A stretch of DNA of 64,000 nt. It comes from Bin34 sp965219935. GTDB taxonomy: Bacteria > Chloroflexota > Anaerolineae > Caldilineales > Caldilineaceae. Shown one piece after another: positions 17,152-26,027 of the stretch (its first letter is position 1; each line of letters opens with the position of its first letter). Both the position numbers and the translations under genes were made by a program. The notes below the pieces were generated by a model, which saw only the letters and a program-made list of their open reading frames with translations, did not search any database and was not told the DNA's origin. The stretch covers positions 3,720,001 to 3,784,000 of the forward strand of contig CBDCOU010000003.1 in the NCBI GenBank assembly GCA_965219935.1, read 5' to 3'.

Positions 17152-18654
17152 CTAACCTCCGAAGATGGCGTTGCGCAGTTGGGCCTCCCGATCAACCGAA
17201 AGCACGGCGACCATGTCGTCGTCGTTCAGGCCGGCCAGGATTTGGCTTTCCCGTTCGTTGCGCAGCCCCACGTTGATCTCGGCCAGGACCGGCTCCTGGT
17301 TCACCACCTTGAAGACGAAGTACTTGTTCTGCTCCCGGTCGAACCGCACGTAGCGATTGGGGATCAACAGCACGTTGTCCACCTGGGCCGTGGTGATGCT
17401 GGCCGTGGCGCTCATGCCGGCCCGCAGGGGGGCGTCGGTCGCATCGGGCACGATCTCCACCTCATAGGTGATGGTGGAGCCGACCTCGTTGGCCGTGGGC
17501 GAGATCTTGGTCACCTTGCCGTAGACCTCGTCGTCCGGCAGGGCATCCAGGTTCAGCTTCACGCCCTGGCCCACCTGGACCTGCCGCACGTCGATTTCAT
17601 CCACGAAGACGGTCATGTGGTAGCTCTGCAGGTCCGTCAGAATCATGGCCGGATTACCGCCGGACAGCTGCTCGCCCACCCGCACGTTGACAGTGCTGAT
17701 GACCCCGTCGCGCGGGGCCAGCAGTTGGGCGTTGCGGATGTTCAGCTCGGCCATCGCATAGTTGATGCGGGCCTGCTCGAGTTCCGAGCGCGCGATGTCG
17801 ATGTCCTCGACATCGCTGCCCTTCTGCAGGTCGCGCAGGGCGTTCTGCCGTTCGATCAGGGATGCGTTGGCCTGCCGCAGGGCTTCGTTGGCCACGGCGA
17901 TCTGGTGCAGGGCGGCCGTCAGTTCGGCCTCCGTGGGCGGATCCACGGCGGATTCCAGGCGGCTGCGCGCCGCCTTGGCACTGAAGACGGCCTGGTTCTT
18001 GCGGGCTTCGGCCGCCTCGATTTCCTCGTCCGAGACCCCGTACTGATCCTTGGTGGAGGCCAGGTTGTAGCGGGCTTCCACCTCGTTGAACTCCGCCTGG
18101 GCCAACTCCGCCTCCAGCACCGCGCGGTCCGCCGCGGACATGCCCGCGACCAAGGCGTTGTATTCGGCCCGGCGGGCCGTGAGGTTGGCCTGGGCGGAAG
18201 CAATCTGGGCCTGGGCCACGGCAATGTTGGCTTCGGCCAGGTCCAAGTCACCCTGTTCCGTCTCGGTCAGCAGCTTGTTGAGCTTGGATTGGGCGATCTT
18301 CTGTCCGACCAGCGCCTCATCGCGCGCCAGCCGGAACGACTCGACGTCGAGCTGGGCCAGGAGCTGTCCCTCGCGCACGGCCTGGCCGGCCGACGCCAGG
18401 ACTTGCAGAACCCGACCGTTGGTGTCGAACGACAGCGACAGTTCCGCTTCCGGCTCGATGTTGCCGGTGGCGCTCACCGTACTGGCGATCGAGCCGCGGG
18501 ACAGCGGAAAACTCTCGAAGGCGGTCTCGTTCGGGTCTTCCCGCTGGGGCAGCGGAATGGGTAAATCAATGGTCCCCTGCTGTTGAAGGACAACCAGTAC
18601 TCCCGCTCCGACGAGCAGAACCACCACCAATGCACCAAGGATTTTCTTGCCCAT
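17152..18654 (-). CDS. HlyD/MacA-type periplasmic adaptor protein
   Basis: A 500-residue membrane-fusion protein, first gene of the efflux operon. The N-terminal anchor is KKILGALVVVLLVGAGVLVVL. It is followed by a split lipoyl/biotinyl-like domain (SLSFDTNGRVLQVLASAGQAV and later APRDGVISTVNVRVGEQL), a long alpha-hairpin coiled coil of about 190 residues between them, and beta-barrel and membrane-proximal domains. The hairpin is longer than in E. coli MacA. In a monoderm-like envelope such adaptors work without a TolC partner, and none is seen here. Confidence 0.9.
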   Translation of the reverse strand: MGKKILGALVVVLLVGAGVLVVLQQQGTIDLPIPLPQREDPNETAFESFPLSRGSIASTVSATGNIEPEAELSLSFDTNGRVLQVLASAGQAVREGQLLAQLDVESFRLARDEALVGQKIAQSKLNKLLTETEQGDLDLAEANIAVAQAQIASAQANLTARRAEYNALVAGMSAADRAVLEAELAQAEFNEVEARYNLASTKDQYGVSDEEIEAAEARKNQAVFSAKAARSRLESAVDPPTEAELTAALHQIAVANEALRQANASLIERQNALRDLQKGSDVEDIDIARSELEQARINYAMAELNIRNAQLLAPRDGVISTVNVRVGEQLSGGNPAMILTDLQSYHMTVFVDEIDVRQVQVGQGVKLNLDALPDDEVYGKVTKISPTANEVGSTITYEVEIVPDATDAPLRAGMSATASITTAQVDNVLLIPNRYVRFDREQNKYFVFKVVNQEPVLAEINVGLRNERESQILAGLNDDDMVAVLSVDREAQLRNAIFGG

Positions 18655-18841
18655 GAGGTTCCTAATCGGAAGCGGCCCGGAGGACCGCCTGTTTCATATT
18701 CTCTTCGGACCGACCCGGCCGTCCTGCATGTATATACGCAGCGGATGTCGGCTCCGTTGCAGGGGAGTGTAACCGACGGCATCGCCCCTTGAGGCGATCT
18801 TTGCACTTTTGACGCGTGCGACCGGGACAACTCGATTGGCG

Positions 18842-18860
18842 GCCCCGCCGCCGGCGGGGC
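18842..18860 (-). terminator. GC-rich hairpin after dehydrogenase stop
   Basis: An 8-bp perfect stem GCCCCGCC / GGCGGGGC with a three-base loop lies directly after the stop of the dehydrogenase gene on the minus strand. No T-tract follows, so termination efficiency is doubtful. Confidence 0.4.
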
Positions 18861-19757
18861 TCAGGCCTCGGCGCCCACCTCGATACCCGACAGGTGCTCC
18901 AAGGCCTTGATCAGGGCGTGGTTGCCCTCCTCGTGCAGGCCGCGGGCCTCGAGCGTGCGGTACAGATTGAAGATTTGCGCCGTGACCGGAATGGGCACGC
19001 CCATCTCGTCCGCCGCCGCCAGGACCAGACGCAGGTCCTTCTGCTGCAGGGACACCATAAATCCCGGCGACCAGTCGCGCTGGATGATCTGGGGCGCGCG
19101 GTTGGTGAACATCCAACTGCCCGCTGCACCCTGACTGATGGCGTCGAAGGTCTTCTGGAGGTCCACTCCGCCAGCCTGGGCGAACAGCAGCGCCTCGCAC
19201 ATGGCCACGCAGTTGCCGACTACCAGGATCTGGTTGACCAGCTTGACGGTCTGGCCGGCTCCCTGGGCACCTACGTGGGTGATGGTGGTGCCCATCGCCT
19301 CCAGGCACGGCCGGGCCCGTTCGAAGTCCTCGGCCCGGCCGCCGACCATGATGCTCAGCGTACCCTTCTCCGCGCCTTCGCTGCCGCCGCTGATGGGGGC
19401 GTCCAGCATGGAGGCGCCCTTGGCCTTCAGGGCCTTGGCAATCTCCAGGGTGGCCTGGGGACTGATGGTGCTGCAGTCGATCACCAGCGAACCGGGTGAA
19501 ACGCCCTCAAGCACCCCTCCGGAACCCAGGACCACGGCCTCAACGTCGGGCGTGTCGCTGACGCAGGTGATGACAACGGGACAGCCCCGGGCCACGGCCG
19601 CCGGACTCTCCGCGCGGGCCGCACCGGCCTCTACCAGTCCGTCGGCGCGGCTGGCCGTCCGATTCCAGACTTCCACCTCAAAGCCCTTGGCCAGCAGGTT
19701 GGCCGCCATGCCGCGACCCATGATGCCCAGACCGATAAAGCCGATTTTCTCCGCCAT
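18861..19757 (-). CDS. NAD(P)-dependent beta-hydroxyacid dehydrogenase (GarR/GlxR-like)
   Basis: A 298-residue enzyme of the 3-hydroxyisobutyrate/tartronate-semialdehyde reductase family. The N-terminal Rossmann signature is GFIGLGIMGRGMAANL. Substrate-binding DAPISGGSEGAEKGTL follows at about residue 120, and the catalytic Lys lies in GAGQTVKLVNQ. The later KDLRLVLAAA is the family C-terminal motif. The reaction is probably interconversion of a 2-hydroxy-3-oxo or 3-hydroxy acid and its semialdehyde, with tartronate semialdehyde reduction the most likely guess. It is monocistronic, downstream of ClpC in the same orientation. Confidence 0.88.
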   Translation of the reverse strand: MAEKIGFIGLGIMGRGMAANLLAKGFEVEVWNRTASRADGLVEAGAARAESPAAVARGCPVVITCVSDTPDVEAVVLGSGGVLEGVSPGSLVIDCSTISPQATLEIAKALKAKGASMLDAPISGGSEGAEKGTLSIMVGGRAEDFERARPCLEAMGTTITHVGAQGAGQTVKLVNQILVVGNCVAMCEALLFAQAGGVDLQKTFDAISQGAAGSWMFTNRAPQIIQRDWSPGFMVSLQQKDLRLVLAAADEMGVPIPVTAQIFNLYRTLEARGLHEEGNHALIKALEHLSGIEVGAEA

Positions 19758-19866
19758 GCTGCCTGCTCCTGTCCTGTGGGAATGTTCTTGGGGGTGGTTC
19801 CGCCTACATCGGCGCGCGCCGGCACCAAGGGGTGGGCACAGCTGCGGGCACGGACGGAGTTCGGGG

Positions 19867-19889
19867 GCGGCCGGCGCGCGTCCGGCCGC
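19867..19889 (-). terminator. GC-rich hairpin after clpC
   Basis: An 8-bp stem around a seven-base loop (GCGGCCGG / CCGGCCGC) about ten bases after the clpC stop. There is no T-run, so it is only a possible terminator or mRNA 3' stabiliser. Confidence 0.35.
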
Positions 19890-19898
19890 GGGGCGGGA

Positions 19899-22442
19899 TC
19901 AGAACAGTTCCTCGGCGACGCCCGAATTCCAGTCGTCCTCCTCGGTCAGCACGGGCTCCTCGCCTTCGTGTTCCAGGAAGATGTCAAACTCCTGCTCCAT
20001 CTCGTCGCCCTCGCCCATGGCAGGTTCGACGTCCACCACGAAGCGGCCGCCGGGCAGCATGTCGTCGACTTGCAGGAGCTGGTCGCTGATGGGGTCCTGC
20101 AGCTGTTCCTGGATGATGCGCCGCAGGGGCCGGGCACCATACTCCCGGCTGTAGCCGCGCCGGGACAATTCCTGGATGGCCTCCGGTGTCACCGCGAGCT
20201 CCAGTTCCAGCTCGGCCAACTGTTCGCGCAGCTCGGTCAGCTCAAGGTCCACCACCTTGTAGATTTCGTCCCGGCTCAGGGCCCGGAAGACCTGGGTGCC
20301 GTCCAGGCGGTTGACGAACTCCGGCCGGAACACCTTCTTCACCTGTTCCATGACCTGGGCGCGCATGCGCTCATATTCCTGTTGTTGCAGTTCCTCCTCG
20401 TCGCCGGCCAGTTCAAACCCGAGGCGGTTGTCGCCGGTGATCAGGTTGGCGGCGATGTTGCCGGTCATGATGATGACGGCATTGCGGAAGGTGACGTTGC
20501 GCCCCTTGGCGTCGGTCAGGGTGCCGTCCTCCATGATTTGGAGGAGCACGTTGAAGACCTCGTAGTGGGCCTTTTCGATCTCGTCCAGCAGAATCACACA
20601 GAAGGGCTTGCGGCGAATCGCCTCGGTCAGCTGGCCGCCTTCGCCGTAGCCCACATAGCCGGGCGGGGAGCCAATCAGACGGCTGACGGTGTGCCGCTCC
20701 ATGTACTCGCTCATGTCGAGCCGGATCAGGTGATCCTCCGAGCCGAACATGTACTCGGCCAGCTTCTTGGCCATGTAGGTCTTGCCCGTACCGGTGGGAC
20801 CCAGAAACAGGAAGCTGCCGATCGGCCGCTTGGCGCTCTTGAGGCCGGTGCGCGCCCGGCGGATGGCGCGGCAGATGAAGTCGATGGGGCCGTCCTGGCC
20901 AATGATGATGCTCTTCAGGTGCTGGTCCATCTCCAGCAGCCGGGCCTTTTCCTCGCCGGCGATGCGGCTGGCCGGAATGCCGGTGGTCATGGACACCACT
21001 TCGGCGATGTCGGCGGCGGTGACCTCGGGCAGGTTCGACTTCTCGCTGTGGGCCTCCTTCTTGGCCTGCAGTTCCGACTTGAGCTCGTTTTCCCGGTACT
21101 GGAGCTGCATGGCCTCGTCGAAGCGGTTGTTGTCCAGGGCTTCCTGGCGGCTCTTCTCCACCTCCTTGAGGTTGCGGTAGGTTTCCTGCAGCGAACTGAT
21201 GGGCGACTTGTACATGCGCACCCGGCTGCTGGCCTCGTCAATCAGGTCGATGGCCTTGTCCGGCAGGAAGCGGTCGTGCAGGAACCGGACCGCCATCTGG
21301 GCCGCCGCGTCGATGGCCTCGTCGGAAATCACCAGCCGGTGGTGGTCCTCGTAGCGGGACTTGAGGCCCTGCAGAATGTCGACCGTTTCGTCCAGGGTTG
21401 GTTCCTGCACGCGAATGGGCTGGAAGCGCCGATCGAGGGCGGCATCCTCCTCGATGAACTTGCGGTATTCGTCCGAGGTGGTGGCGCCGATGACCTGCAG
21501 TTGGCCGCGCGCAAGGGCCGGCTTCAGGATGTTGGCGGCGTCCACGCTGCCGCCGGCGGCGCCGGCGCCGACCATCATGTGCATCTCGTCGATGAACAGG
21601 ATGGCTCCGGAATCGGTGAGTTCCTTCAGAAGCTTCTTGAGCCGTTCCTCGAACTGGCCCCGGTACATGGTACCAGCCACCAGGCCGCCCACGTCCAGGT
21701 TGATCACGCGCTTGTCCATCAGGGTTTCGGGCACGTTGCCCTCGACCACGCGCTGGGCCAGGCTTTCCACGATGGCGGTCTTGCCCACCCCGGGCTCGCC
21801 GACCAGGGCCGGATTGTTCTTGTTCCGGCGGTTCAGGATCTGAATCATGCGCTCGACCTCGACCTGGCGGCCGACGACCGGATCCAGCTTGCCCGCGGCC
21901 GCCGCGGCCGTCAGGTCGTATCCCAGCTGGTCCGCGATGGGGGTTGCGCTTTCGGAATCCTTGCCGCCCTTGCGCCGGGAGGTCTGGGGACGGGCCAGGA
22001 TGGCCTGTGTCTGGGAGCGGATTTCATCGATTTTGACCCCCAGGCCCTCGAGGATCAGCATCGCCGTGCTGTCCGGCTGGTTCAGGAGGCCCAGCAGGAG
22101 GTGCGCGACCTGGATGCGCTTGTGGTTGAGCCGGTTGGCCTGGGAGAAGGCGTACTCGATGATGTTCTTGACCCGGGGCGCCAGCCGGGGCTGGGACTTG
22201 GACGGACGGTCGCCGCGTCCGGTCTTGTGCTCGATGGCCCGGATGACCTGCTTGGGCTCCACGCCGGCCTTGCGCAGGATCAGGACCGCCGATCCTTTCT
22301 CCACCCGCACCAGGCCCAGCAGGAAGTGCTCCGTGCCGACGTAGGAGTGGTTCAGCCGCACGGCCTCTTCGTGGGCCACCGACATGACCCGCCGTGCATT
22401 GCTGGTGAAATACTGGAAGGGATCCTTCTTCTTCTCCGGCAT
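19899..22442 (-). CDS. clpC: ATP-dependent Clp protease ATP-binding subunit ClpC
   Basis: An 847-residue class I Hsp100 unfoldase. Two Clp-N repeats fill about residues 1-150 (ARRVMSVAHEEAVRLNHSYVGTEHFLLG). The first AAA+ module has GEPGVGKT and AILFIDEMHMMVGAG. A coiled middle/UVR-like segment (NRFDEAMQLQYRENELK) follows, then the second AAA+ module with GPTGTGKTYMAKKLAE, and a D2-small C-terminal domain. It delivers unfolded proteins to ClpP. The UVR-like segment and overall length fit ClpC rather than ClpB or ClpA. The last 30 residues are acidic. No CtsR/CIRCE-like site was recognised upstream. Confidence 0.92.
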   Translation of the reverse strand: MPEKKKDPFQYFTSNARRVMSVAHEEAVRLNHSYVGTEHFLLGLVRVEKGSAVLILRKAGVEPKQVIRAIEHKTGRGDRPSKSQPRLAPRVKNIIEYAFSQANRLNHKRIQVAHLLLGLLNQPDSTAMLILEGLGVKIDEIRSQTQAILARPQTSRRKGGKDSESATPIADQLGYDLTAAAAAGKLDPVVGRQVEVERMIQILNRRNKNNPALVGEPGVGKTAIVESLAQRVVEGNVPETLMDKRVINLDVGGLVAGTMYRGQFEERLKKLLKELTDSGAILFIDEMHMMVGAGAAGGSVDAANILKPALARGQLQVIGATTSDEYRKFIEEDAALDRRFQPIRVQEPTLDETVDILQGLKSRYEDHHRLVISDEAIDAAAQMAVRFLHDRFLPDKAIDLIDEASSRVRMYKSPISSLQETYRNLKEVEKSRQEALDNNRFDEAMQLQYRENELKSELQAKKEAHSEKSNLPEVTAADIAEVVSMTTGIPASRIAGEEKARLLEMDQHLKSIIIGQDGPIDFICRAIRRARTGLKSAKRPIGSFLFLGPTGTGKTYMAKKLAEYMFGSEDHLIRLDMSEYMERHTVSRLIGSPPGYVGYGEGGQLTEAIRRKPFCVILLDEIEKAHYEVFNVLLQIMEDGTLTDAKGRNVTFRNAVIIMTGNIAANLITGDNRLGFELAGDEEELQQQEYERMRAQVMEQVKKVFRPEFVNRLDGTQVFRALSRDEIYKVVDLELTELREQLAELELELAVTPEAIQELSRRGYSREYGARPLRRIIQEQLQDPISDQLLQVDDMLPGGRFVVDVEPAMGEGDEMEQEFDIFLEHEGEEPVLTEEDDWNSGVAEELF

Positions 22443-23182
22443 GGGGCTGTTCCTATGTGGCGGCGCCGGCTTCGAACAGTCGGCTGCGGGTCTACCGCTC
22501 CAGGTTCATCCAGAAAGGATTGGCGCGCATGCCCGAGGGTACGGGTAAGGACACGTTCCATGGATGCGGCATGGGGACACGCATCGAATCTGGGTGATTA
22601 TACGCCCGGCTGCGAACCGGGTGTGCAGAGGAGGCGGGGTGGTGGACGGCGACGGACACCGGCGGCACTCTGTAATGGACAGATCCTGAGGAAATTGGTG
22701 CATCAGCACAACCCCGTCACCCTGGATACTTTCAATGCTACTAACCCCGTTTGGCTCTGTCAAACGGCTCGGATCCTTCCGCGCGGCGTGGCGCGCAGGG
22801 GCTCTGTCCCCTGCCATACCCCTGTTGGCTGGGGGCGGCAGCGGGTTCGGATCCTATTTTCATATGAAGTTCATATACAACCTTGGGGTACCTCCAGGGA
22901 CTTGGCCGCCGGCATCCGGCCGGCGGAAACCGTGGCTGCATCGGGTCCGCGGACCACTTGTCGTTTGAATGCCGTTCGACGCATAACCTATACTCACAGG
23001 TGGGCAGGCAGGTTACCCTGCCGGGGTGCATGCGTGCCGGCGGAAATCGAACATGTCCCACACTCGGCGCACAGTCCACCGAAATCGACTAGGAGGCCTG
23101 GTTGGCTGAAGCCCGTGGTTTCGCACAAGGAGCGTCGATAAGCACCGTGTTTCCTGACACTTTCTGCCCCATCCTGTAGGTC
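22443..23182. other. 740-bp gene-free region with several stem-loops
   Basis: No credible gene is seen. Three stem-loops can be read. The first is CCGTTTG/CAAACGG at 22747-22767 with a seven-base loop. The second is CAGGGG/CCCCTG at 22796-22813. The third is CCGCCGGC/GCCGGCGG at 22906-22926. The first two both carry GCTCTGT in or at the loop. The region should also contain the clpC promoter and the left end of the TnpB element. Confidence 0.5.
22747..22813. repeat. Two tandem stem-loops sharing loop GCTCTGT
   Basis: Hairpin 1 pairs 22747-22753 with 22761-22767 around GCTCTGT. Hairpin 2 pairs 22796-22801 with 22808-22813 around CTCTGT, with G in front of it. The shared loop (ACAGAGC on the other strand) with different stems suggests a conserved recognition element or a structured RNA. 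This is an inference from the pattern only. Confidence 0.4.
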
Positions 23183-24565
23183 GTGAAGACAGCCAAGGTC
23201 ACGCGCATCCTGCACAGCCAGGGGTTGCACAAGGCCAAGTTCGATCGGTTGACGCGGATCGCCGTGCTGTGCGGGCGCGTCCGTGCCGACGCGTGGCAAC
23301 GCTGCAGCGGCCTGTCCACAGCGCAACAGTCCGCGTACGAGATCCGCAACGCCTGGATGGCGGAAGGCTATGACTGGCACGGCCTGCCAGCCCGGTTGGG
23401 CAAGGCCACGTTGTCCGATGCCCTGGGAGACATCGCGGCCGCGCGGGACGCGGCCAAGGTGCCGGTCAAGAAGGCCATTCGGCACAGGACCCGCGGAAAC
23501 GGTGAGGAACGCCACCGTCTGTATTCCCTGTTGAAGCGCAACCGCTGGGATGAGGATTCCTTTCTGCACCGCCAGATGCGCAAGCAGTGGCAGGGCGGCA
23601 CCTCACGCGTGACCAACCAGATCGTGGCCGACACCGGTTCCTACACGACCAAGGTCTGGCATGGACGGGCCTGGGTCCATCTGCAGGGCTTGGAACGCGG
23701 CCAGCGCATCGCCCTCCCGCTGCGGGGCACGCATCTGCCCACTGGAACCCTGCGGATCATCCTGCAGGACGACGGCCAGGTGGCGATCCACTACGCCATC
23801 GACGAGACCGCCGTATGCAGCACGAAGCCCTGCGGGGATGGCGAACTTGGTGTTGACAAGGGTTACACCGAGGCCTATACCGACAGCGAAGGCGAGCGGC
23901 ACGGCGAAGGCCTGGGCGACCTGCTGGCCGCGGAGAGTGACGCCCGCAAGGTCAAGGGCCAACGGCGCAACCAGCTGCGTGCGGTTGAAGAGAAGCACCG
24001 TGAGGCCGGGCGCATCAAGAAAGCCGACAACATCCGCCGCAACAACCTCGGCAACCAGAAGTGGGATCGCCGGCAGAAGAAGCACACGGCGCAGACGCGC
24101 GACTTTCTCTGCCACGCCGCCCACCGCGTCGTCGACCGCGCCGGCACCATCGCCTGCGAGGACCTGACGGCCCCCATGTCGTCGTCCAGGTATCGCCACC
24201 GCGACACCAACCGCCGTCTGAGCGGCTGGGTCAAGGGCCTCATGGCCGACACCCTCTCCTCGATATCTCGGCGCCGAGGTTCGGCGCTGGTGTTGGTGAA
24301 CCCCGCCTACACGTCGCAAATCGACTCCCGCACGGGCCTGTTGCAGGGCACGCGTCGCGGGGACCGGTTTTACGGCCTGGACGGAGTCGTGCTGGATGCG
24401 GACACCAACGCCGCCCGCAACATCCTGCAGCGCATGTACGATGACGGGATTACGTTGTACACGCCCTACCGGGAGGTCAAGCGCCTGCTGTTGGATCGAA
24501 GCGGGACACCGGATGGGACTGCTCATCCCGGACTCGAGCCTGCCAGGCAGCCGACGCTGCCCTGA
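23183..24565 (+). CDS. TnpB-related RuvC nuclease lacking the zinc ribbon
   Basis: A 460-residue TnpB/IS605-OrfB-family protein. RuvC-like catalytic residues are visible as D225 in LGVDKGY, E326 in ACEDLT and D407 in LDADTNAARNIL. Where TnpB normally has CxxC...CxxC between the second and third RuvC motifs, this protein reads YTSQIDSRTGLLQG then GDRFYGLDG (residues 377-401), without a single Cys. The start is GTG at 23183. No TnpA gene is adjacent, as in IS1341-type elements. A relic of the same ribbon-less family lies at 45226-45380, so the change is a family trait rather than local decay. I recall similar proteins labelled TnpB-related in other bacteria; their activity is unclear to me. Confidence 0.85.
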   Translation: MKTAKVTRILHSQGLHKAKFDRLTRIAVLCGRVRADAWQRCSGLSTAQQSAYEIRNAWMAEGYDWHGLPARLGKATLSDALGDIAAARDAAKVPVKKAIRHRTRGNGEERHRLYSLLKRNRWDEDSFLHRQMRKQWQGGTSRVTNQIVADTGSYTTKVWHGRAWVHLQGLERGQRIALPLRGTHLPTGTLRIILQDDGQVAIHYAIDETAVCSTKPCGDGELGVDKGYTEAYTDSEGERHGEGLGDLLAAESDARKVKGQRRNQLRAVEEKHREAGRIKKADNIRRNNLGNQKWDRRQKKHTAQTRDFLCHAAHRVVDRAGTIACEDLTAPMSSSRYRHRDTNRRLSGWVKGLMADTLSSISRRRGSALVLVNPAYTSQIDSRTGLLQGTRRGDRFYGLDGVVLDADTNAARNILQRMYDDGITLYTPYREVKRLLLDRSGTPDGTAHPGLEPARQPTLP

Positions 24566-24610
24566 CCGGCCGAGAGCGAATTACCTACCCTTGTTTGTCA
24601 AGAACTTACA
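24490..24610 (+). ncRNA. Possible right-end/omega-RNA region of the TnpB element
   Basis: TnpB guide RNAs usually derive from the 3' end of tnpB and the flank beyond. Here the tnpB end contains an imperfect stem CCGGATG/CATCC-C-GG around 24510-24532 and a GGCAG/CTGCC hairpin at 24546-24561. A drop to AT-rich sequence (TTGTTTGTCAAGAAC) follows after 24590 and may mark the element's right end. The boundaries are a guess. Confidence 0.3.
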
Positions 24611-24630
24611 AGAATTAAGGAACAGATTCC

Positions 24631-25623
24631 ATGACAAGAGTTAGATGGCTCCTCTTGCCCATCCTGTTGATGCTCATGCTGTCGGGTTGCGCACCGCGCA
24701 TCTTCGGCGGCGATACGGCCGCGGCCGCCGAGACCGGCGGCATGGTGCTGGACCTGCCGTCCATCGTTCTGGACGTCGACAGCACCGGTGCGGTCTCCTC
24801 CGAACAAATCCCGCTGGACCTGATTCCCGGTCTCGGCGACATTACCCTGCCCGAAGACATCGTGGCGGCCTTCGTCAGCAACGGCAACCAGTACCTGCAG
24901 ATTGAGACCCACCCGAACGGCCTGGTCCTGTTCCTGGACGGCAAGCCCTTCTTCGGTTCCGTGTTCTACGACGACGACGTCCTGAACACCCTGGGTCCGG
25001 TGCTGGAAGTCCTGACGGCCAGTCCCGATGACGCCGGGGACGAGGAAGCGGCCGCCGAGGAGGAGTCCGAGGAACCGGATCTGGTGGAGTCGATGCTGCC
25101 GGTCCTGCGCAACGTCGGGATGGGTGTCACCCTCCGTTTCCCCGTGGCCGAGGGGATTGCCCGGCGCGACATGCCCAGCATCCGGGGCTACAAGAGAAAG
25201 ACGGCCGCCGACATGGTCAGGATCAAGCGGGAAGAACAGTCCCTCCGCGTCAACGAGGTGCCCATCCAGGTGGCCCCGGACGGGAGCCTGAGCACGTCCA
25301 ACTTCCTGGTCAGCATCATGCTGTCCCAGCTGCCGCCCGGTGTGGGCCTGCCCGAATCGGCCCTGGAGGGCCTGAGCGAGCGCGGCATCACCTCGTTGAC
25401 CCTGGCCACGCGCCCCGTGGGCCTGACGGTTGGCATCAACGGCAATCAGCTGCCCACCATGCTGTGGGACAGCGGTGAACTGGACAACGTCCTGGCCTGG
25501 GGTTCGGATTCCGGGTACCTGGCCGAAAAGGTTCCCGAATTGTCGCCTCAGGTGTTGGGGATTGTTGTGCCCTTCCTGACGGGCAGCCCGTTCAACATCG
25601 AGTTGATCCTGCCTGGCGGCTGA
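24631..25623 (+). CDS. Lipoprotein of unknown function
   Basis: A 330-residue lipoprotein. The N-terminal signal TRVRWLLLPILLMLMLSGC ends in a clear lipobox (LSGC). The mature part has two similar halves of hydrophobic beta-rich sequence (LEVLTAS, LRFPVAEG, SNFLVSIMLSQLPPG) and an acidic insert EEAAAEEESEEPD near residue 145. I do not recognise a named domain. It is expected at the outer face of the membrane. The gene begins 66 bases after the TnpB-related gene but its AT-rich upstream sequence suggests an own promoter. It ends against a terminator that serves the convergent tRNA cluster. Confidence 0.75.
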   Translation: MTRVRWLLLPILLMLMLSGCAPRIFGGDTAAAAETGGMVLDLPSIVLDVDSTGAVSSEQIPLDLIPGLGDITLPEDIVAAFVSNGNQYLQIETHPNGLVLFLDGKPFFGSVFYDDDVLNTLGPVLEVLTASPDDAGDEEAAAEEESEEPDLVESMLPVLRNVGMGVTLRFPVAEGIARRDMPSIRGYKRKTAADMVRIKREEQSLRVNEVPIQVAPDGSLSTSNFLVSIMLSQLPPGVGLPESALEGLSERGITSLTLATRPVGLTVGINGNQLPTMLWDSGELDNVLAWGSDSGYLAEKVPELSPQVLGIVVPFLTGSPFNIELILPGG

Positions 25624-25656
25624 TGCGGCCCGCACAACCGCGCAACTGAAAAAAAC

Positions 25657-25678
25657 AGGGCCGCCTCTTGGCGGCCCT
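25657..25678 (-). terminator. Intrinsic terminator of the tRNA cluster
   Basis: A 9-bp stem AGGGCCGCC/GGCGGCCCT with a four-base loop. On the minus strand it is followed by GTTTTTTTC, so it terminates the tRNA transcript running leftwards. It may also help the convergent lipoprotein gene. Confidence 0.85.
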
Positions 25679-25774
25679 CGTCGTTCAGGGGTTGCGTGGA
25701 ATGCGTAGCGGCCCGGCCGCCGGTGTCCGGAACCGGAGGTACGGGCCGGATGCGGCCCACCGGAACGGCCAAAG

Positions 25775-25846
25775 TGGATCGGACAGGACTCGAACCTGTA
25801 ACCCCGGAGTTATGAGCACCTTGCTCTGCCATTGAGCTACCGATCC
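25775..25846 (-). tRNA. tRNA-Met or tRNA-Ile2 (anticodon CAT)
   Basis: The acceptor stem GGATCGG/CCGATCC is perfect. The D-arm is GCTC-AATGGCA-GAGC, the anticodon loop is CTCATAA, and the T-arm ACAGG-TTCGAGT-CCTGT is perfect. The anticodon stem as read pairs in only three of five positions (AGGTG against CTCCG), which is unusual. It is elongator-like, since the GGG/CCC stem of initiator tRNA is absent. Whether it is Met or lysidine-modified Ile2 cannot be decided by eye. Confidence 0.85.
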
Positions 25847-25850
25847 GCAG

Positions 25851-25921
25851 AGCGGGTAGCGGGAATCGAACCCGCATTTTCTGCTTGGAAGGCAGATGCT
25901 CTACCATTGAGCTATACCCGC
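25851..25921 (-). tRNA. tRNA-Gly (anticodon TCC)
   Basis: The acceptor GCGGGTA/TACCCGC, D-arm GCTC/GAGC, anticodon stem TCTGC/GCAGA with loop CTTCCAA, and T-arm GCGGG-TTCGATT-CCCGC are all paired. It is 71 nt, four bases before the CAT tRNA. CCA is not encoded. Confidence 0.95.
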
Positions 25922-25950
25922 ACGATCCGGCCGGGAGAAGCCGAATTGCA

Positions 25951-26027
<77 letters not shown>

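Noticed and set aside
19776..23141. 1121-codon plus-strand frame opposite clpC
   Set aside because: It is the antisense reading of clpC, which has all its AAA+ motifs; no independent support.
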